NCBI GenBank assembly: GCA_945901855.1
Contig: CAMDLT010000006.1
Coordinates: forward strand, 48,706-112,705
Direction of reading: 5' to 3'
DNA from: Asaia bogorensis
Lineage (GTDB): Bacteria > Pseudomonadota > Alphaproteobacteria > CACIAM-22H2
DNA length: 64,000 nucleotides
Made by a program: the position numbers and the translations under genes. The notes beneath the pieces are model-generated. The model searched no databases. It was not told the origin of the DNA and saw only the letters and a list, made by a program, of their open reading frames with translations. Positions 53,959 through 63,624 of this stretch are shown in pieces; the first letter of the stretch is position 1; each line of letters starts with the position of its first letter.

Positions 53959-55886
53959 AACCCGAACATGTGGTCGAGGCTGAAGCGGCCGTCTTGGTCG
54001 GCGAGGCCGTGATAGCCAAACAGGCGGCACGTGCGGTCGCGGATCAGCACGTAGCCGCCATTGGCGGCGGCGGCAAGATCGGCGGCCGAGAAAAATTCGC
54101 TCGCGCGCCATAGGCGCGAACCGGAACAAGGGATCGCAAGTTTGGCGTCCGCGCGCTTGGCGCCGGCGGCATCGTAAAGTTCCAGATGCGTGTCCGACCT
54201 CGCGTGCCACGTTGTCGATGCCGGATAGATCAGATGGCACAGCGCATCGAGCCCGTCATGGCCGAGGCGTAAGAACAGGCGCGTCGTCAGGCCCGGCGGG
54301 CGGCCGATATAGGATTGCGGCTCGTTCTTGAAAACCAGCGCCGTATTGAAAATATGGCTCCCGAAACTGGTTTCGGCCGCGTGCGCGGTGCCGTTCGTGC
54401 GCGCGTAGCGGAACAGCGCGTGCAGCCAGCCGTCGCCCGCACCGCCGTCGCGAAAATCGTAGCTGAGTTCGACATGGCCGACGCCGCTTTTGAGTTTGAC
54501 GTCGCGCATGTCGAGCACGGCAAGCTCGCCGCGTTTCCGGTTGCCAAGAAACGTTTCGCCGGCCGACGTGCCGTCGGCATCGTAGAAGCGCGCGATCAGC
54601 GGCAGGCTTGCTTGGCCGCGTGCCATGGGCGTCGGCAGCGCCATGCTCGAAAATTCGGCTTGCGGCAAGATGGGCGCCGCCAGAATGAAACCCTTGCCGA
54701 AATCCTTGGCCAGGGTCGCGATCGCCGGGTCGGCTTGCAGATCGGTGCGCTCGACATTGGCGTGGGCCAGATGGCGCTTGCCGTTCGCGCGCAGCACTTC
54801 GTAGCGCGGCCGCACGACGTATTTTCCGGCATCCATTTCGATCTGTTGCGGCCAGCGCAGACCGGGCAGCAGCGCGCCCATGTCGATCTCGCGCATGCCG
54901 AAGGCGGGTACGGGCTCGGCCATCGCGACCCACGCGTCGCTGCCCATGGCCGCAAAGCGCACGCCGTCGGCAGGAATGGCGCACGGGTGGCAGTTTTGGA
55001 CCCATACACGCACGCGTTCGTTCGCGTCGGGCGCGGGGATACCCGCATAATAGTCCGCCGGCCACGGATTGGCGTCGTGCGTGCAGGTCAGCTCGTCGGG
55101 CCCGAAACTGTCGAGCGCGTATTTGAGCACGTCGTGGCCGGAGATGCCGACCATGTGCACGAAGAGCTGGCCCGAAAATTCGCCGAGGCCGAAGCGCTTG
55201 CGCACCACGCGGCTGTCGACGACGAACGCCGCCACCGCATCGGGCAAGCTTTCGTCCCAGCGCGCCAGCTCGTTGCCGTCGGCATCCAACAGCAGCAGCC
55301 AGGCCCGCACGTTGCGTGCCCCGTAGCCTTGCCAGTAGTTGGCCGTGACCATGCGCGAATGGCGGTCCGCACCGTCGCGAAACAGCACAAGGTTGGTGAC
55401 GAAGTTGTAGCTCGATAGGTAGCGCTTGGGGTCGGTCAGAAGTGCGTCGGGAATGCGCAGCGCGTCGAGCGTTTTGATCGCAACGCCCTTGGGCAGCCAC
55501 GAGGCGATCTGCGCCACCAGCGGATCGGCGTCGAACGAGGCGACCAGGATGCACGCCGCACCCGACGATGCGATGTCGGCAACCGAGCGCACCGCGTGCG
55601 CGCCGACCTTTGCGCCGATATGGCGGTGGTCGCGCCCGTAAAGCCCCGCGATTTCGACTTTCGAGAAATCGTAGAGGGCGGTCAGCGTGGCAAACGCGCC
55701 GAACGGATCGTAGATCGCAACGGGCCCCGCTGCGGCGAGCGTTTGGACAAGCGCCAAGGCGTGCGGGCGGGCAAGCGGATGGCCGATCGCACGGAATGTC
55801 GCGTCGCCGCCGATGCGATTGTCGAAGGTTTCGATCGGCAATGCGTGCCGGACGGCTTCGCTGGAAGCCCTTGGGGAATCGTCCAT
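53955..55886 (-). CDS. Unknown large protein (643 aa), possibly nucleotide-binding N-terminus
   Basis: I do not recognise the full protein. Residues ~45-140 resemble a Rossmann-like module (AAAGPVAIYDPFGAFATLTA, KVEIAGLYGRDHRHIG, GAACILVASFDADPLVAQIA). The rest, from RYLSSYNFVTNLVLFRDGAD to the C-terminus, is beta-rich with many aromatic residues and no membrane helices. There is no signal peptide. It is the third gene of a TPR-msrP-unknown unit, starting 47 bp after msrP stops. Composition and codon use look like its neighbours, so it appears to be a real native gene. Confidence 0.78.
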   Translation of the reverse strand: MDDSPRASSEAVRHALPIETFDNRIGGDATFRAIGHPLARPHALALVQTLAAAGPVAIYDPFGAFATLTALYDFSKVEIAGLYGRDHRHIGAKVGAHAVRSVADIASSGAACILVASFDADPLVAQIASWLPKGVAIKTLDALRIPDALLTDPKRYLSSYNFVTNLVLFRDGADRHSRMVTANYWQGYGARNVRAWLLLLDADGNELARWDESLPDAVAAFVVDSRVVRKRFGLGEFSGQLFVHMVGISGHDVLKYALDSFGPDELTCTHDANPWPADYYAGIPAPDANERVRVWVQNCHPCAIPADGVRFAAMGSDAWVAMAEPVPAFGMREIDMGALLPGLRWPQQIEMDAGKYVVRPRYEVLRANGKRHLAHANVERTDLQADPAIATLAKDFGKGFILAAPILPQAEFSSMALPTPMARGQASLPLIARFYDADGTSAGETFLGNRKRGELAVLDMRDVKLKSGVGHVELSYDFRDGGAGDGWLHALFRYARTNGTAHAAETSFGSHIFNTALVFKNEPQSYIGRPPGLTTRLFLRLGHDGLDALCHLIYPASTTWHARSDTHLELYDAAGAKRADAKLAIPCSGSRLWRASEFFSAADLAAAANGGYVLIRDRTCRLFGYHGLADQDGRFSLDHMFGF

Positions 55887-55933
55887 GCCCGTCTTTTACG
55901 CAGGTCCGCGCGTCGCGGGAAGTGCCTTGCGGT

Positions 55934-56896
55934 TCAGGCCCACAGCCGTTCGTTCTGGCGGCCCTCGTAGAGCGACGCGACATACTCGCCATAGCCGTTG
56001 AAAAGCTGCGACGGCACGCGCCGACCGCCGGTGCCGATCACCTCTTCGCTGGCCTGGCTCCAGCGCGGATGGGCGACGCGCGGATTGACGTTCGCCCAGA
56101 AGCCGTATTCTTTCTCGCCAAGCTCCAGCCAAAAGGTCTTGGGACGCTGGTCTGTGAATTTGAAGCGAACCAGCGATTTCACCGACTTGAAGCCGTATTT
56201 CCACGGCACGATCAAGCGCAACGGCGCGCCGTTCTGGCGCGGCATCGGCTTGCCGTAAATGCCGGTCGCGATGAAGGTCAGTTCGTTGACGGCCTCGTCG
56301 AGCGCCAGCCCCTCGGTGTAGGGCCACGGATACCAGGTCGCGCGCTGGCCCGACGCCACGCTCGGCATCTGGAAGGTTTCCATCTGCAGATACTTCGCCG
56401 ACGACAGCGGCTTGCACCATTCGACGAAGCTTGCCAGCGGGAAGCCGGTCCACGGCACCGTCATGGCCCAGGCTTCCACGCAGCGGAAGCGATAGACGCG
56501 CTCTTCGAGTTTCATCGCCTTGAAAATGTCGTCGACGTCGACCGTGCGGGGTTGCTCGACCAGGCCTTCGATATGGACCTGCCAGGGCCGGATCGGCAGG
56601 CGCTGGGCGGCTTGCCAGATGTTTTTCGACGTGCCGAACTCGTAAAAATTGTTGTACGTCGTCGCGATTTTTTCGTCGGTCAGATCGCGGTCCACGCGGT
56701 AGCGCAGGTTGCGCGTTGCGGGATAGAGCGATGCGGTCGGATCTTCGCCTGCGGGCGCTTGGGCCCATGCGGGCGGCACGGCGGCGCTTGCCGCCAAGCC
56801 CGCACCGGCCGCCAAAACATGGCGGCGCGACCAGGCAGTTTCGCTTGTCGTTTCGCGTTCCGGGATTTCCCAGCCGCGCGGTCGTTTGATCAGCAT
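55934..56896 (-). CDS. msrP: Periplasmic methionine sulfoxide reductase catalytic subunit MsrP (YedY)
   Basis: A 320-residue molybdopterin enzyme that repairs oxidised methionine in periplasmic proteins. It has a twin-arginine signal (SETAWSRRHVLAAGAGLAAS). The Mo-ligand Cys is C139 in VYRFRCVEAWAMTVPW. YNNFYEFGTSKNIWQAAQ and KYGFKSVKSLVRFKF are typical YedY segments. The membrane haem partner MsrQ is not seen adjacent. It starts 11 bp after the TPR gene stops. Confidence 0.94.
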   Translation of the reverse strand: MLIKRPRGWEIPERETTSETAWSRRHVLAAGAGLAASAAVPPAWAQAPAGEDPTASLYPATRNLRYRVDRDLTDEKIATTYNNFYEFGTSKNIWQAAQRLPIRPWQVHIEGLVEQPRTVDVDDIFKAMKLEERVYRFRCVEAWAMTVPWTGFPLASFVEWCKPLSSAKYLQMETFQMPSVASGQRATWYPWPYTEGLALDEAVNELTFIATGIYGKPMPRQNGAPLRLIVPWKYGFKSVKSLVRFKFTDQRPKTFWLELGEKEYGFWANVNPRVAHPRWSQASEEVIGTGGRRVPSQLFNGYGEYVASLYEGRQNERLWA

Positions 56897-56907
56897 ATGG
56901 ATGGCTC

Positions 56908-57459
56908 CTAGATGGCGCCGTTGCGCTGTTTGCGACGCAAGGTTTCGGCAGCGGCGCAGATCTGCGCCAAATGCGGGTTGGCGGCCAAGGCACGCTCGAA
57001 GGCGGCAAGGGCGGCGGTTTCGTCGTTGCGCGCCTGGGCGATCATGCCGAGGCCCGAGAGGGCGCCGAAATGGCGCGGTTCGATGGACACGACCTTTTCG
57101 GCATCGGCTTTGGATTCGTCGAGCCTGCCAAGCTGGAAAAGAATCGTCGCCCGCCGGTTCCAGCCCTCGGCATAGTCGGGCTTGAGATGGACGATCGCGT
57201 CGAACAGCGCGAAAGCGCCCAGCTGGTCGCCGCGCGCTTCCGCCGCAAGGGCAAGCTGCATCAACGACTGCGAGCCGGAATCGGGCGCATCGAGCCATAT
57301 CTGCCAGATCGAATGTTCGATCCGCTTGGCATCGGCGGGATCGTCGGCGGCTTGCAGACGTTCGAACAGCCGGTCAAGCCGCGCATCGGCCGCAACCGCG
57401 CTCGGCGCTGCAAATGCCAGCAAAACGGCCATACCGATCATGCCCAGAAACTGTTTCAT
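56908..57459 (-). CDS. Periplasmic TPR protein
   Basis: A 183-residue protein with a signal peptide (MKQFLGMIGMAVLLAFAAPSAVA) and three TPR-like units, including AIVHLKPDYAEGWNRRATIL and VVSIEPRHFGALSGLGMIAQ and AFERALAANPHL. It precedes msrP in the same operon and might be a chaperone or scaffold in periplasmic protein repair; this role is inferred. Divergent from the DUF2817 gene across 122 bp. Confidence 0.87.
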   Translation of the reverse strand: MKQFLGMIGMAVLLAFAAPSAVAADARLDRLFERLQAADDPADAKRIEHSIWQIWLDAPDSGSQSLMQLALAAEARGDQLGAFALFDAIVHLKPDYAEGWNRRATILFQLGRLDESKADAEKVVSIEPRHFGALSGLGMIAQARNDETAALAAFERALAANPHLAQICAAAETLRRKQRNGAI

Positions 57460-57581
57460 AGCGTCAAGAATGCGGCCAATCCTCGGGTGTTGTAAAGTGC
57501 GGCGCAAACGCGTACGCAGCCCTTTGCTTTTCGTCGCCCCCTGGCGCAAAGTTACGCCCTTTCTTCGAACCCGGATCCGCC

Positions 57582-58667
57582 ATGTCAGCCAACGAATTCT
57601 TTGCCCGCGACTACGCCGGTGCGCGAACGCTTTTTCTGGAGGCGGCAAAGCCGCACGCCCAGCGCTATCGGGCACTCCGCCATCCGCTGCGCGGGCCGTT
57701 GGGCGAACATCTGTTCTGCGATGCGGTCTGGGTGGGGCCTGCCACCGCTAAGCGCGTGATGGTGACGATCTCCTCGACCCATGGCATCGAAGGTTTCTGC
57801 GGCTCGGGTGCGCAGACAGGATGGTTTCGCTCGGGCGAGTTTCGCGAAATGCCGCCGGGCGTCGCCCAACTGCACATTCATGCGGTCAATCCGCACGGGT
57901 TCGCGTGGCTGCGCCGGGTCAACGAAGACAATGTCGATTTGAACCGCAATTTTGTTACGCATCTGGGGCCCTATCCGGAAAATCGCGGCTACGAAATGCT
58001 GGCGGCGGCGCTGAACCCGTCCGAATGGTCGCCTGCAGCCCAAACGGCCGCGCAGGCGGAGCTTGAAGCCTACGCCAAGCGCCACGGCCAAGCGGCTTGG
58101 CAGGCAGCGATTTCGGGCGGGCAATACACGCATCCCGACGGGATCTTTTTTGGCGGCCATGCGCCGACCTGGTCGCACCGGATGCTGGCGATGCTGTTTC
58201 GCGACTGGCTGGCCCAAGCAGCGCACGTGGCGATCGTCGACTTCCATACGGGCCTTGGTCCGCGCGGCTATGGCGAGCTGATCTGGGCGCTGCCGACCGG
58301 CCATCCGGGGTTCGAGCGCGCCCAGCAATGGTACGGGGCGGACGTGACCTCGACCGATCTTGGCACCTCGACGTCGGCCCCGCTCAGCGGGACGAACGGC
58401 GAGGGGTTCGTGCGGTTTTTGCCCGATGCGAGCCTGACGGCGATCGCGCTCGAATACGGCACGGTCGATCTTGCGAGCGTGCTCGATGCCGTGCGCGCCG
58501 ACAATTGGCTCCACAATTACGGCGATTTGGCGGGCGAGGATTCGCGCCGCATCAAGCTGCAGATGCGCGAGGCATTTGCGCCCGCCGACTCGTCCTGGCG
58601 CGATGCCGTGTGGGGGCGCGCCGAACAAATTCTGCGCAAGACCGCGTTCGGTCTTGCGGCCGCCTAG
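57582..58667 (+). CDS. DUF2817 protein, M14-like zinc carboxypeptidase
   Basis: A 361-residue cytosolic protein of the DUF2817 family, related to M14/succinylglutamate desuccinylase. Candidate zinc ligands are H67 and E70 (ISSTHGIEGFCGSG) and H222 (VDFHTGLGPRG), with NPHGFAWLRRVNEDNVDLNR split near 103-122. A C-terminal Glu in ALEYGTVD may be catalytic. Substrate is unknown. It lies 27 bp upstream of the yqeY-dnaG-rpoD genes. Confidence 0.88.
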   Translation: MSANEFFARDYAGARTLFLEAAKPHAQRYRALRHPLRGPLGEHLFCDAVWVGPATAKRVMVTISSTHGIEGFCGSGAQTGWFRSGEFREMPPGVAQLHIHAVNPHGFAWLRRVNEDNVDLNRNFVTHLGPYPENRGYEMLAAALNPSEWSPAAQTAAQAELEAYAKRHGQAAWQAAISGGQYTHPDGIFFGGHAPTWSHRMLAMLFRDWLAQAAHVAIVDFHTGLGPRGYGELIWALPTGHPGFERAQQWYGADVTSTDLGTSTSAPLSGTNGEGFVRFLPDASLTAIALEYGTVDLASVLDAVRADNWLHNYGDLAGEDSRRIKLQMREAFAPADSSWRDAVWGRAEQILRKTAFGLAAA

Positions 58668-58694
58668 ATCTTTTTTTTGCCGAAGGAACATCCG

Positions 58695-59156
58695 ATGTCG
58701 TTGCGCGCCCGCTTTACCGAAGCCATGAAAGACGCGATGCGGGCCAAGGAGACGGTCCGTCTGGAAGCCATTCGCATGGCGATATCCGAGATGAAAAAAC
58801 GCGACATCGACGCGCGCGCGACCGGCAACATGGACGGGATCTCGGACGGCGAAATCCAGGCGATGCTGCAAAAGCTGATCTCCAGCCGCCGCGATTCGAT
58901 CGTGCTCTACACCCAGGGCAACCGGCCCGAACTCGCGGCCAAGGAAGCGGCCGAGATCGCCGTGCTCGAGGCGTTTTTGCCGCGCCAGATGTCGGCCGCC
59001 GACATCGAAGCCGCCGCCGCCGCCGCGATCGCCGAGACGGGCGCCGCCACGATCCGCGACATGGGCAAGGCAATGGCGGTGATGAAAGCCAAGTACACGG
59101 GCCAGATGGATCTGGCGGCGGCCTCGGCGACGGTCAAAAAACTGCTCGGCGGGTGA
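58695..59156 (+). CDS. GatB/YqeY domain protein
   Basis: A 153-residue YqeY family protein (MSLRARFTEAMKDAMRAKET, VRLEAIRMAISEMKKRDID, LEAFLPRQMSAADI). The family shares the tRNA-binding tail of GatB; its cellular role is unclear. AGGA lies before ATG 58695. dnaG begins 10 bp downstream, an arrangement recurrent in proteobacteria. Confidence 0.92.
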   Translation: MSLRARFTEAMKDAMRAKETVRLEAIRMAISEMKKRDIDARATGNMDGISDGEIQAMLQKLISSRRDSIVLYTQGNRPELAAKEAAEIAVLEAFLPRQMSAADIEAAAAAAIAETGAATIRDMGKAMAVMKAKYTGQMDLAAASATVKKLLGG

Positions 59157-59166
59157 GGGGGGCGTT

Positions 59167-61026
59167 GTGGCCTTCCCGCCGACCTTTCTTGAAGAACTGC
59201 GCGCCCGTCTGACGCTGTCGTCGGTCGTGGGGCGGCGCGTAAAGCTGGTCAAAGCGGGGCGCGAATACAAAGCCTGCTGCCCGTTCCACAACGAAAAATC
59301 GCCGAGCTTCTACGTCAACGACGATAAAAACTTTTTCCATTGTTTTGGCTGCGGCGCGCATGGCGACGTGATCGGTTTCACGATGCGCATCGACCATCTG
59401 GCCTTCCCGGAGGCGGTCGAAAAACTGGCGGGCGAAGCCGGGCTCGACGTGCCGCGCTTGACCCCGCAGGAGCGCCAGCAGGCCGAACGTTCGAAGACGC
59501 TGGGCGAGGCGGTCGAAGCGGCCTGCGTGTGGTTCCAAGAGCAATTGTTTGCGCCGGTCGGCAAAGCGGCGTTGGCCTATTTGCGCACGCGCGGGCTTGC
59601 CGACGAAACGATCGAACGCTTTCGGCTGGGATATGCGCCCGACGGCCGCGGCAATCTGCAGGCGGCGTTGAAGGCCAAAGGGTTCGAACCCGCCCAGCTT
59701 GCCGAAGCGGGTCTGACCGGTACGCCCGACGATGGCCGCGCCCCGTTCGATTTTTTCCGCAATCGGGCGATGTTCCCGATCACCGACCGGCGCGGCCGCG
59801 TTATCGCCTTCGGCGGTCGCGTGATGGACGATTCGAAACCCAAATATCTCAACAGCCGCGATACGCCGCTATTCCACAAACGCGAAAACCTCTACGCGCT
59901 CGACAAAGCCCGGCTGGCGATCGGCGCCAAACAGGCCAAAGCCATCGTGGCCGAGGGCTATATGGATGTGATCGCACTCCACCAGGCGGGTTTCGGCGGC
60001 GCAGTTGCCCCGCTCGGCACCGCCTTGACCGAGGGCCAGATCGCCGCCTTGTGGAAGATCGACCCCGAACCCACCGTGTGCTTGGACGGCGATGCGGCCG
60101 GCCAGCGGGCGGCGCAAAAATCGGCCGATCTGGCGCTGGCGTTGCTCAAACCCGGCTTCACGCTGCGGTTCGCGACGCTGCTGGCGGGCGACGATCCCGA
60201 CAGTTTGGTCAATCGCGACGGGCCGGCCGCGTTCCAGCGCCTGCTCGACAAAAATATCGGCATTGCCGACGTGCTGTGGCAGGCCGAACTTGCGGTCCGA
60301 ACCGTCGACAGTCCCGACCGCCGGGCAGCGCTCGAAGGCGCTTTGCGCGAACGGTTGGTCAAGATAGCCGATCCGACCGTGCGGCGCGCCTACGAGAGCG
60401 ACTGGATCTATACCCGTCTGCGCGCCCTCGGGCGTCCGGCCCCGGGGGCGAAGACCGCCCGCAAACCTTGGAACCCCAAAGCAAAATTCCCGACCGGCCC
60501 GATCTTGAGCACGAGCGGTCTCAAGACCAGCGGCGATGTGGGGCTGCTGCGCCACCGCCAGGCCCAAATCCTGCTGGCGACCGCCCTCAACCATCCTGAA
60601 TTGCTGATGGAAGAGAGCGAAACTTTGGCCCAGATCGACCTTGCCGACCGCAATTTGAACCGTCTGCGGGCGGAAGTGCTGAATTACGTCCATACCGCAG
60701 CCGATACCGAGACTCCGCTTGACACTGGCGCTCTAATTGACCACTTATCCGGTCTGGGTATGGGCGACGAGGCTTTGCGGCTGACAAACCCAACCCTCTA
60801 CGAACACGGGGCTTTTGCCGATCCGGCCGCTTCTCTTGAGGCGGCCAGAAGTGGTTTTGGCCATCTTTTGGCGCTGTTTTTGCGTCGCCGGATGGAAGAC
60901 GAGCTGCGCACCAGTCAGCGCGCTTGGGCTGCCAACCCGTCGGAGGCGAACCTTGCCAAGGTCGAGGGCCAGACGGCCGATCTGCGCGCGCAGGCGGCCG
61001 GCATGACCCCCGAAGACGATCTTTAG
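59167..61026 (+). CDS. dnaG: DNA primase
   Basis: A 619-residue primase. The CHC2 zinc finger is C38-x2-H41-x17-C59-x2-C62 ([12 protein letters not shown] and [13 protein letters not shown]). The TOPRIM core has [16 protein letters not shown] and [15 protein letters not shown] Lys/Pro-rich linker near 420-445 leads to the DnaB-binding C-terminal domain. The start is GTG 59167, preceded by a strong GAGGGGGG ribosome binding site. Confidence 0.95.
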   Translation: MAFPPTFLEELRARLTLSSVVGRRVKLVKAGREYKACCPFHNEKSPSFYVNDDKNFFHCFGCGAHGDVIGFTMRIDHLAFPEAVEKLAGEAGLDVPRLTPQERQQAERSKTLGEAVEAACVWFQEQLFAPVGKAALAYLRTRGLADETIERFRLGYAPDGRGNLQAALKAKGFEPAQLAEAGLTGTPDDGRAPFDFFRNRAMFPITDRRGRVIAFGGRVMDDSKPKYLNSRDTPLFHKRENLYALDKARLAIGAKQAKAIVAEGYMDVIALHQAGFGGAVAPLGTALTEGQIAALWKIDPEPTVCLDGDAAGQRAAQKSADLALALLKPGFTLRFATLLAGDDPDSLVNRDGPAAFQRLLDKNIGIADVLWQAELAVRTVDSPDRRAALEGALRERLVKIADPTVRRAYESDWIYTRLRALGRPAPGAKTARKPWNPKAKFPTGPILSTSGLKTSGDVGLLRHRQAQILLATALNHPELLMEESETLAQIDLADRNLNRLRAEVLNYVHTAADTETPLDTGALIDHLSGLGMGDEALRLTNPTLYEHGAFADPAASLEAARSGFGHLLALFLRRRMEDELRTSQRAWAANPSEANLAKVEGQTADLRAQAAGMTPEDDL

Positions 61027-61090
61027 CAATCGGCATCGGCATAGGTCCGGCACCGGTTATTTGCAATTGTCGTATCGCACGAGGCAGTCC

Positions 61091-63169
61091 ATGTCGACGA
61101 AGGTCAAGCCCGCTCCCGCCGTTGCACCGCGCGAGGAAGTTCCCGACGGGCCGCTGATGGACGCGATGGCCGCCTTGGTCAAAAAGATGATCGCGCGCGG
61201 TCGCGAACGCGGCTACGTCACCTACGACGAAATCAACGCCGTCCTACCGCCCGACCAGGTGTCGTCCGAGCAGATCGAAGATACGCTGGCGCTGCTGAGC
61301 GAGCAGGGCATCAACGTCGTCGAAAACGAAGAAGTCGAAGACGACGAGAATTCCGCGGCCGCCAACGGCGAGGGCGGCGATGCGAGCGGCCCCAAGGCGC
61401 CGGTGCAGGCGCGCGTCGGCGGCGAAGAGGCCGAGGAAGAAGAAGAAGAAGGCAAACGCGGCAACATCGACGCCGATTCGATCGGCCGCACCGACGATCC
61501 GGTGCGGATGTATCTGCGCGAGATGGGCTCGATCGAACTGCTGAGCCGCGAGGGCGAAATCGCCATCGCCAAGCGCATCGAGGCGGGCCGCGAGAAGATG
61601 ATCTCGGCGCTGTGCGAAAGCCCGCTGACCATGCGCGCGGTCGTGCACTGGCGCGACGCCCTGGTCGAAGGCAAGATGCTGCTGCGCGACGTGATCGACC
61701 TCGACGCCACCAACGGCGGCGGTCCGGGCGGGTCTGGCCCCATGGGCCCCGGCGGCATCGGCGGCAGCGGCTTGGGGCCGGGCGGTTTGCCCGTTCCGGT
61801 CGTGCCGGCGCCGCCGCCGGCCGAAAACGACGATGCGGAGCCGGCCGAAGGCGCCGAAGGCGAGGGCGCGGTTGCCGCCGACGCGGACGGTGCGGAGGAA
61901 AACGTCTCGCTGTCCGCGCTCGAGCAGCAATTGAAGCCCGAAGTGCTGGAGCGGCTGGAGAAGCTGGCGGGCGTGTACAAGCGCCTCTACCGCATGCAGG
62001 AAAAGCGCATGGAGGCGCTTCTCGCTGGCAAGCAGTTCAGCCCGGTTTCGGAGAAGCACTACCAGAAGCTCAAGCAGGATCTGATCGACCAGCTCGCCGG
62101 CGTGCATTTGAACAACACGCGCATCGAGCAGCTGATGGGCCAGCTTTACGAGCTCAACCGCAAGCTGCTGACGGCCGAAGGGCGCATGCTGCGCTATGCC
62201 GAGGAGAGCGGCGTGAAGCGCGACGAGTTCCTGTCGAAATATTCGGGCAAGGAAGTCGATCCGCGCTGGTACGGCCGCGTCAGCCGCCTGACCGGCAAGG
62301 GCTGGAAGAAGTTCACGACCAAGTACAAGAACGAGATCGCGCAGCTGCGCAAGGACGTGTCGGAGATTTCCGAGCGTTCGGGCCTGCCGACGGGCGAGTT
62401 CAAGAAGACCGTGAGCCAAGTCCAGCAGGGCGAGCGCGAAGCCGCGCGCGCCAAGAAGGAAATGGTCGAGGCCAACCTACGCCTGGTGATTTCGATCGCC
62501 AAGAAATACACGAACCGCGGGTTGCAGTTCCTGGATTTGATCCAGGAAGGCAATATCGGCCTGATGAAGGCGGTCGACAAGTTCGAGTACCGGCGCGGCT
62601 ACAAGTTCAGCACCTATGCGACCTGGTGGATTCGCCAGGCGATCACGCGCTCGATCGCCGATCAAGCGCGCACCATCCGCATTCCCGTGCATATGATCGA
62701 GACGATCAACAAGCTGGTGCGCACGAGCCGCCAGATCCTGCACGAGATCGGCCGCGAGCCGACGCCCGAGGAACTGGCCGAGAAGCTCGGCATGCCGCTC
62801 GAGAAGGTGCGCAAGGTGCTGAAGATCGCCAAGGAGCCGATCAGCCTCGAGACGCCGATCGGCGACGAGGAAGATTCGCATCTTGGCGACTTCATCGAGG
62901 ACAAGAACGCGGTGCTGCCGGTGGAGGCCGCGATCCAGGCCAATCTGCGCGAGACGACGACGCGCGTTTTGTCGACGCTGACGCCGCGCGAGGAGCGCGT
63001 GCTGCGCATGCGCTTTGGCATCGGGATGAACACGGACCACACGCTCGAAGAGGTGGGCCAGCAGTTCAACGTGACGCGCGAGCGCATCCGGCAGATCGAG
63101 GCGAAGGCGCTGCGCAAGCTCAAGCACCCGAGCCGTTCGCGCAAGCTGCGCAGCTTCCTGGACACGTAA
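61091..63169 (+). CDS. rpoD: RNA polymerase primary sigma factor RpoD (sigma-70)
   Basis: A 692-residue housekeeping sigma factor. Region 1.2 contains [22 protein letters not shown] (residues 135-156 in parts), region 2.3-2.4 [20 protein letters not shown], region 3 [16 protein letters not shown] and region 4.2 [20 protein letters not shown] followed by [10 protein letters not shown]. An acidic run (EEAEEEEEE near 112-120) and a Gly/Pro-rich insertion (about 209-270) interrupt the non-conserved region. ATG 61091 gives [10 protein letters not shown]. It ends the yqeY-dnaG-rpoD cluster. Confidence 0.97.
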   Translation: MSTKVKPAPAVAPREEVPDGPLMDAMAALVKKMIARGRERGYVTYDEINAVLPPDQVSSEQIEDTLALLSEQGINVVENEEVEDDENSAAANGEGGDASGPKAPVQARVGGEEAEEEEEEGKRGNIDADSIGRTDDPVRMYLREMGSIELLSREGEIAIAKRIEAGREKMISALCESPLTMRAVVHWRDALVEGKMLLRDVIDLDATNGGGPGGSGPMGPGGIGGSGLGPGGLPVPVVPAPPPAENDDAEPAEGAEGEGAVAADADGAEENVSLSALEQQLKPEVLERLEKLAGVYKRLYRMQEKRMEALLAGKQFSPVSEKHYQKLKQDLIDQLAGVHLNNTRIEQLMGQLYELNRKLLTAEGRMLRYAEESGVKRDEFLSKYSGKEVDPRWYGRVSRLTGKGWKKFTTKYKNEIAQLRKDVSEISERSGLPTGEFKKTVSQVQQGEREAARAKKEMVEANLRLVISIAKKYTNRGLQFLDLIQEGNIGLMKAVDKFEYRRGYKFSTYATWWIRQAITRSIADQARTIRIPVHMIETINKLVRTSRQILHEIGREPTPEELAEKLGMPLEKVRKVLKIAKEPISLETPIGDEEDSHLGDFIEDKNAVLPVEAAIQANLRETTTRVLSTLTPREERVLRMRFGIGMNTDHTLEEVGQQFNVTRERIRQIEAKALRKLKHPSRSRKLRSFLDT

Positions 63170-63170
63170 A

Positions 63171-63202
63171 CGGCAGGCGCCTGGCTGGCTGGCTAGCTGC
63201 CG
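63171..63202 (+). other. Possible hairpin after rpoD
   Basis: CGGCAG (63171-63176) and CTGCCG (63197-63202) can pair around a 20-nt loop holding three CTGG units. There is no T-run, so it is only a possible rho-dependent or processing element downstream of rpoD. Confidence 0.3.
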
Positions 63203-63224
63203 CCGAGGCCAGCGCGCGTTCCTG

Positions 63225-63301
63225 CGCGACATCTGCGCGACGTAGATGCGATTCCAACGCGACATCTGCGCGACATAGACGCGACATCCATGCGACACGT
63301 C
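63225..63301. repeat. 11-bp-phased tandem repeat, seven units
   Basis: Seven consecutive 11-bp units start at 63225, 63236, 63247, 63258, 63269, 63280 and 63291. Five begin CGCGACAT or CGCGACGT and two begin TGCGA. Third-position tails cycle CTG, AGA, CAA / CTG, AGA, CCA, giving a 33-bp higher-order period. It lies 56 bp after the rpoD stop in non-coding DNA. Confidence 0.85.
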
Positions 63302-63425
63302 GCGCATGAAGTCGTTGATTTGGCTGGATTCCGCTCTCAGATCCCCCCAAAAAATTCGGATCGCCCGCATGCCCGCGAAATCGCCGGTGGCCGCTCGATC
63401 CTCTTCACAATGTCAAACAGCGCCG

Positions 63426-63444
63426 CGAGGCTGGTTCAGCCTCG
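63426..63444. other. Perfect hairpin in the rpoD-CRISPR gap
   Basis: CGAGGCTG-GTT-CAGCCTCG is a perfect 8-bp stem with a 3-nt loop. It is not followed by a T-run on either strand. It marks the boundary between GC-rich sequence and the A+T-rich stretch before the CRISPR array. Confidence 0.45.
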
Positions 63445-63460
63445 AATGTCAATGAGCCTA

Positions 63461-63624
63461 GCAGAGACTTTATATACTGTAAAGAACATATAATGTACTT
63501 TGGGTTAGATTGCGGCAGCGAAAGAGGGCAAAGACTTATCGCCATTGTATGAACTTTAAATTGCTTATATAGGAAAACACATTTTATAGAACATTGCCAA
63601 TACCCCCCCGTATCTAAAGAATCG
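63461..63624 (+). promoter_or_regulatory. A+T-rich leader-like stretch beside the CRISPR array
   Basis: About 164 bp are roughly 60-65% A+T, unlike the rest of the window, and abut the first visible repeat. A perfect TATAAT lies at 63489-63494 without a good -35. A second candidate, TTGCTT (63561-63566), 18 bp, TATAGA (63585-63590), would start transcription about 28 bp before the first repeat. This fits a CRISPR leader reading into the array, though orientation is not proven. No anti-repeat for a tracrRNA was found here. Confidence 0.5.

Noticed and set aside
63170..63624. A tracrRNA anti-repeat near the CRISPR array
   Set aside because: The best match I found is TAGGAAAACACA at 63570-63581, 9 of 12 bases against the repeat complement. 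That is too short and imperfect to claim.
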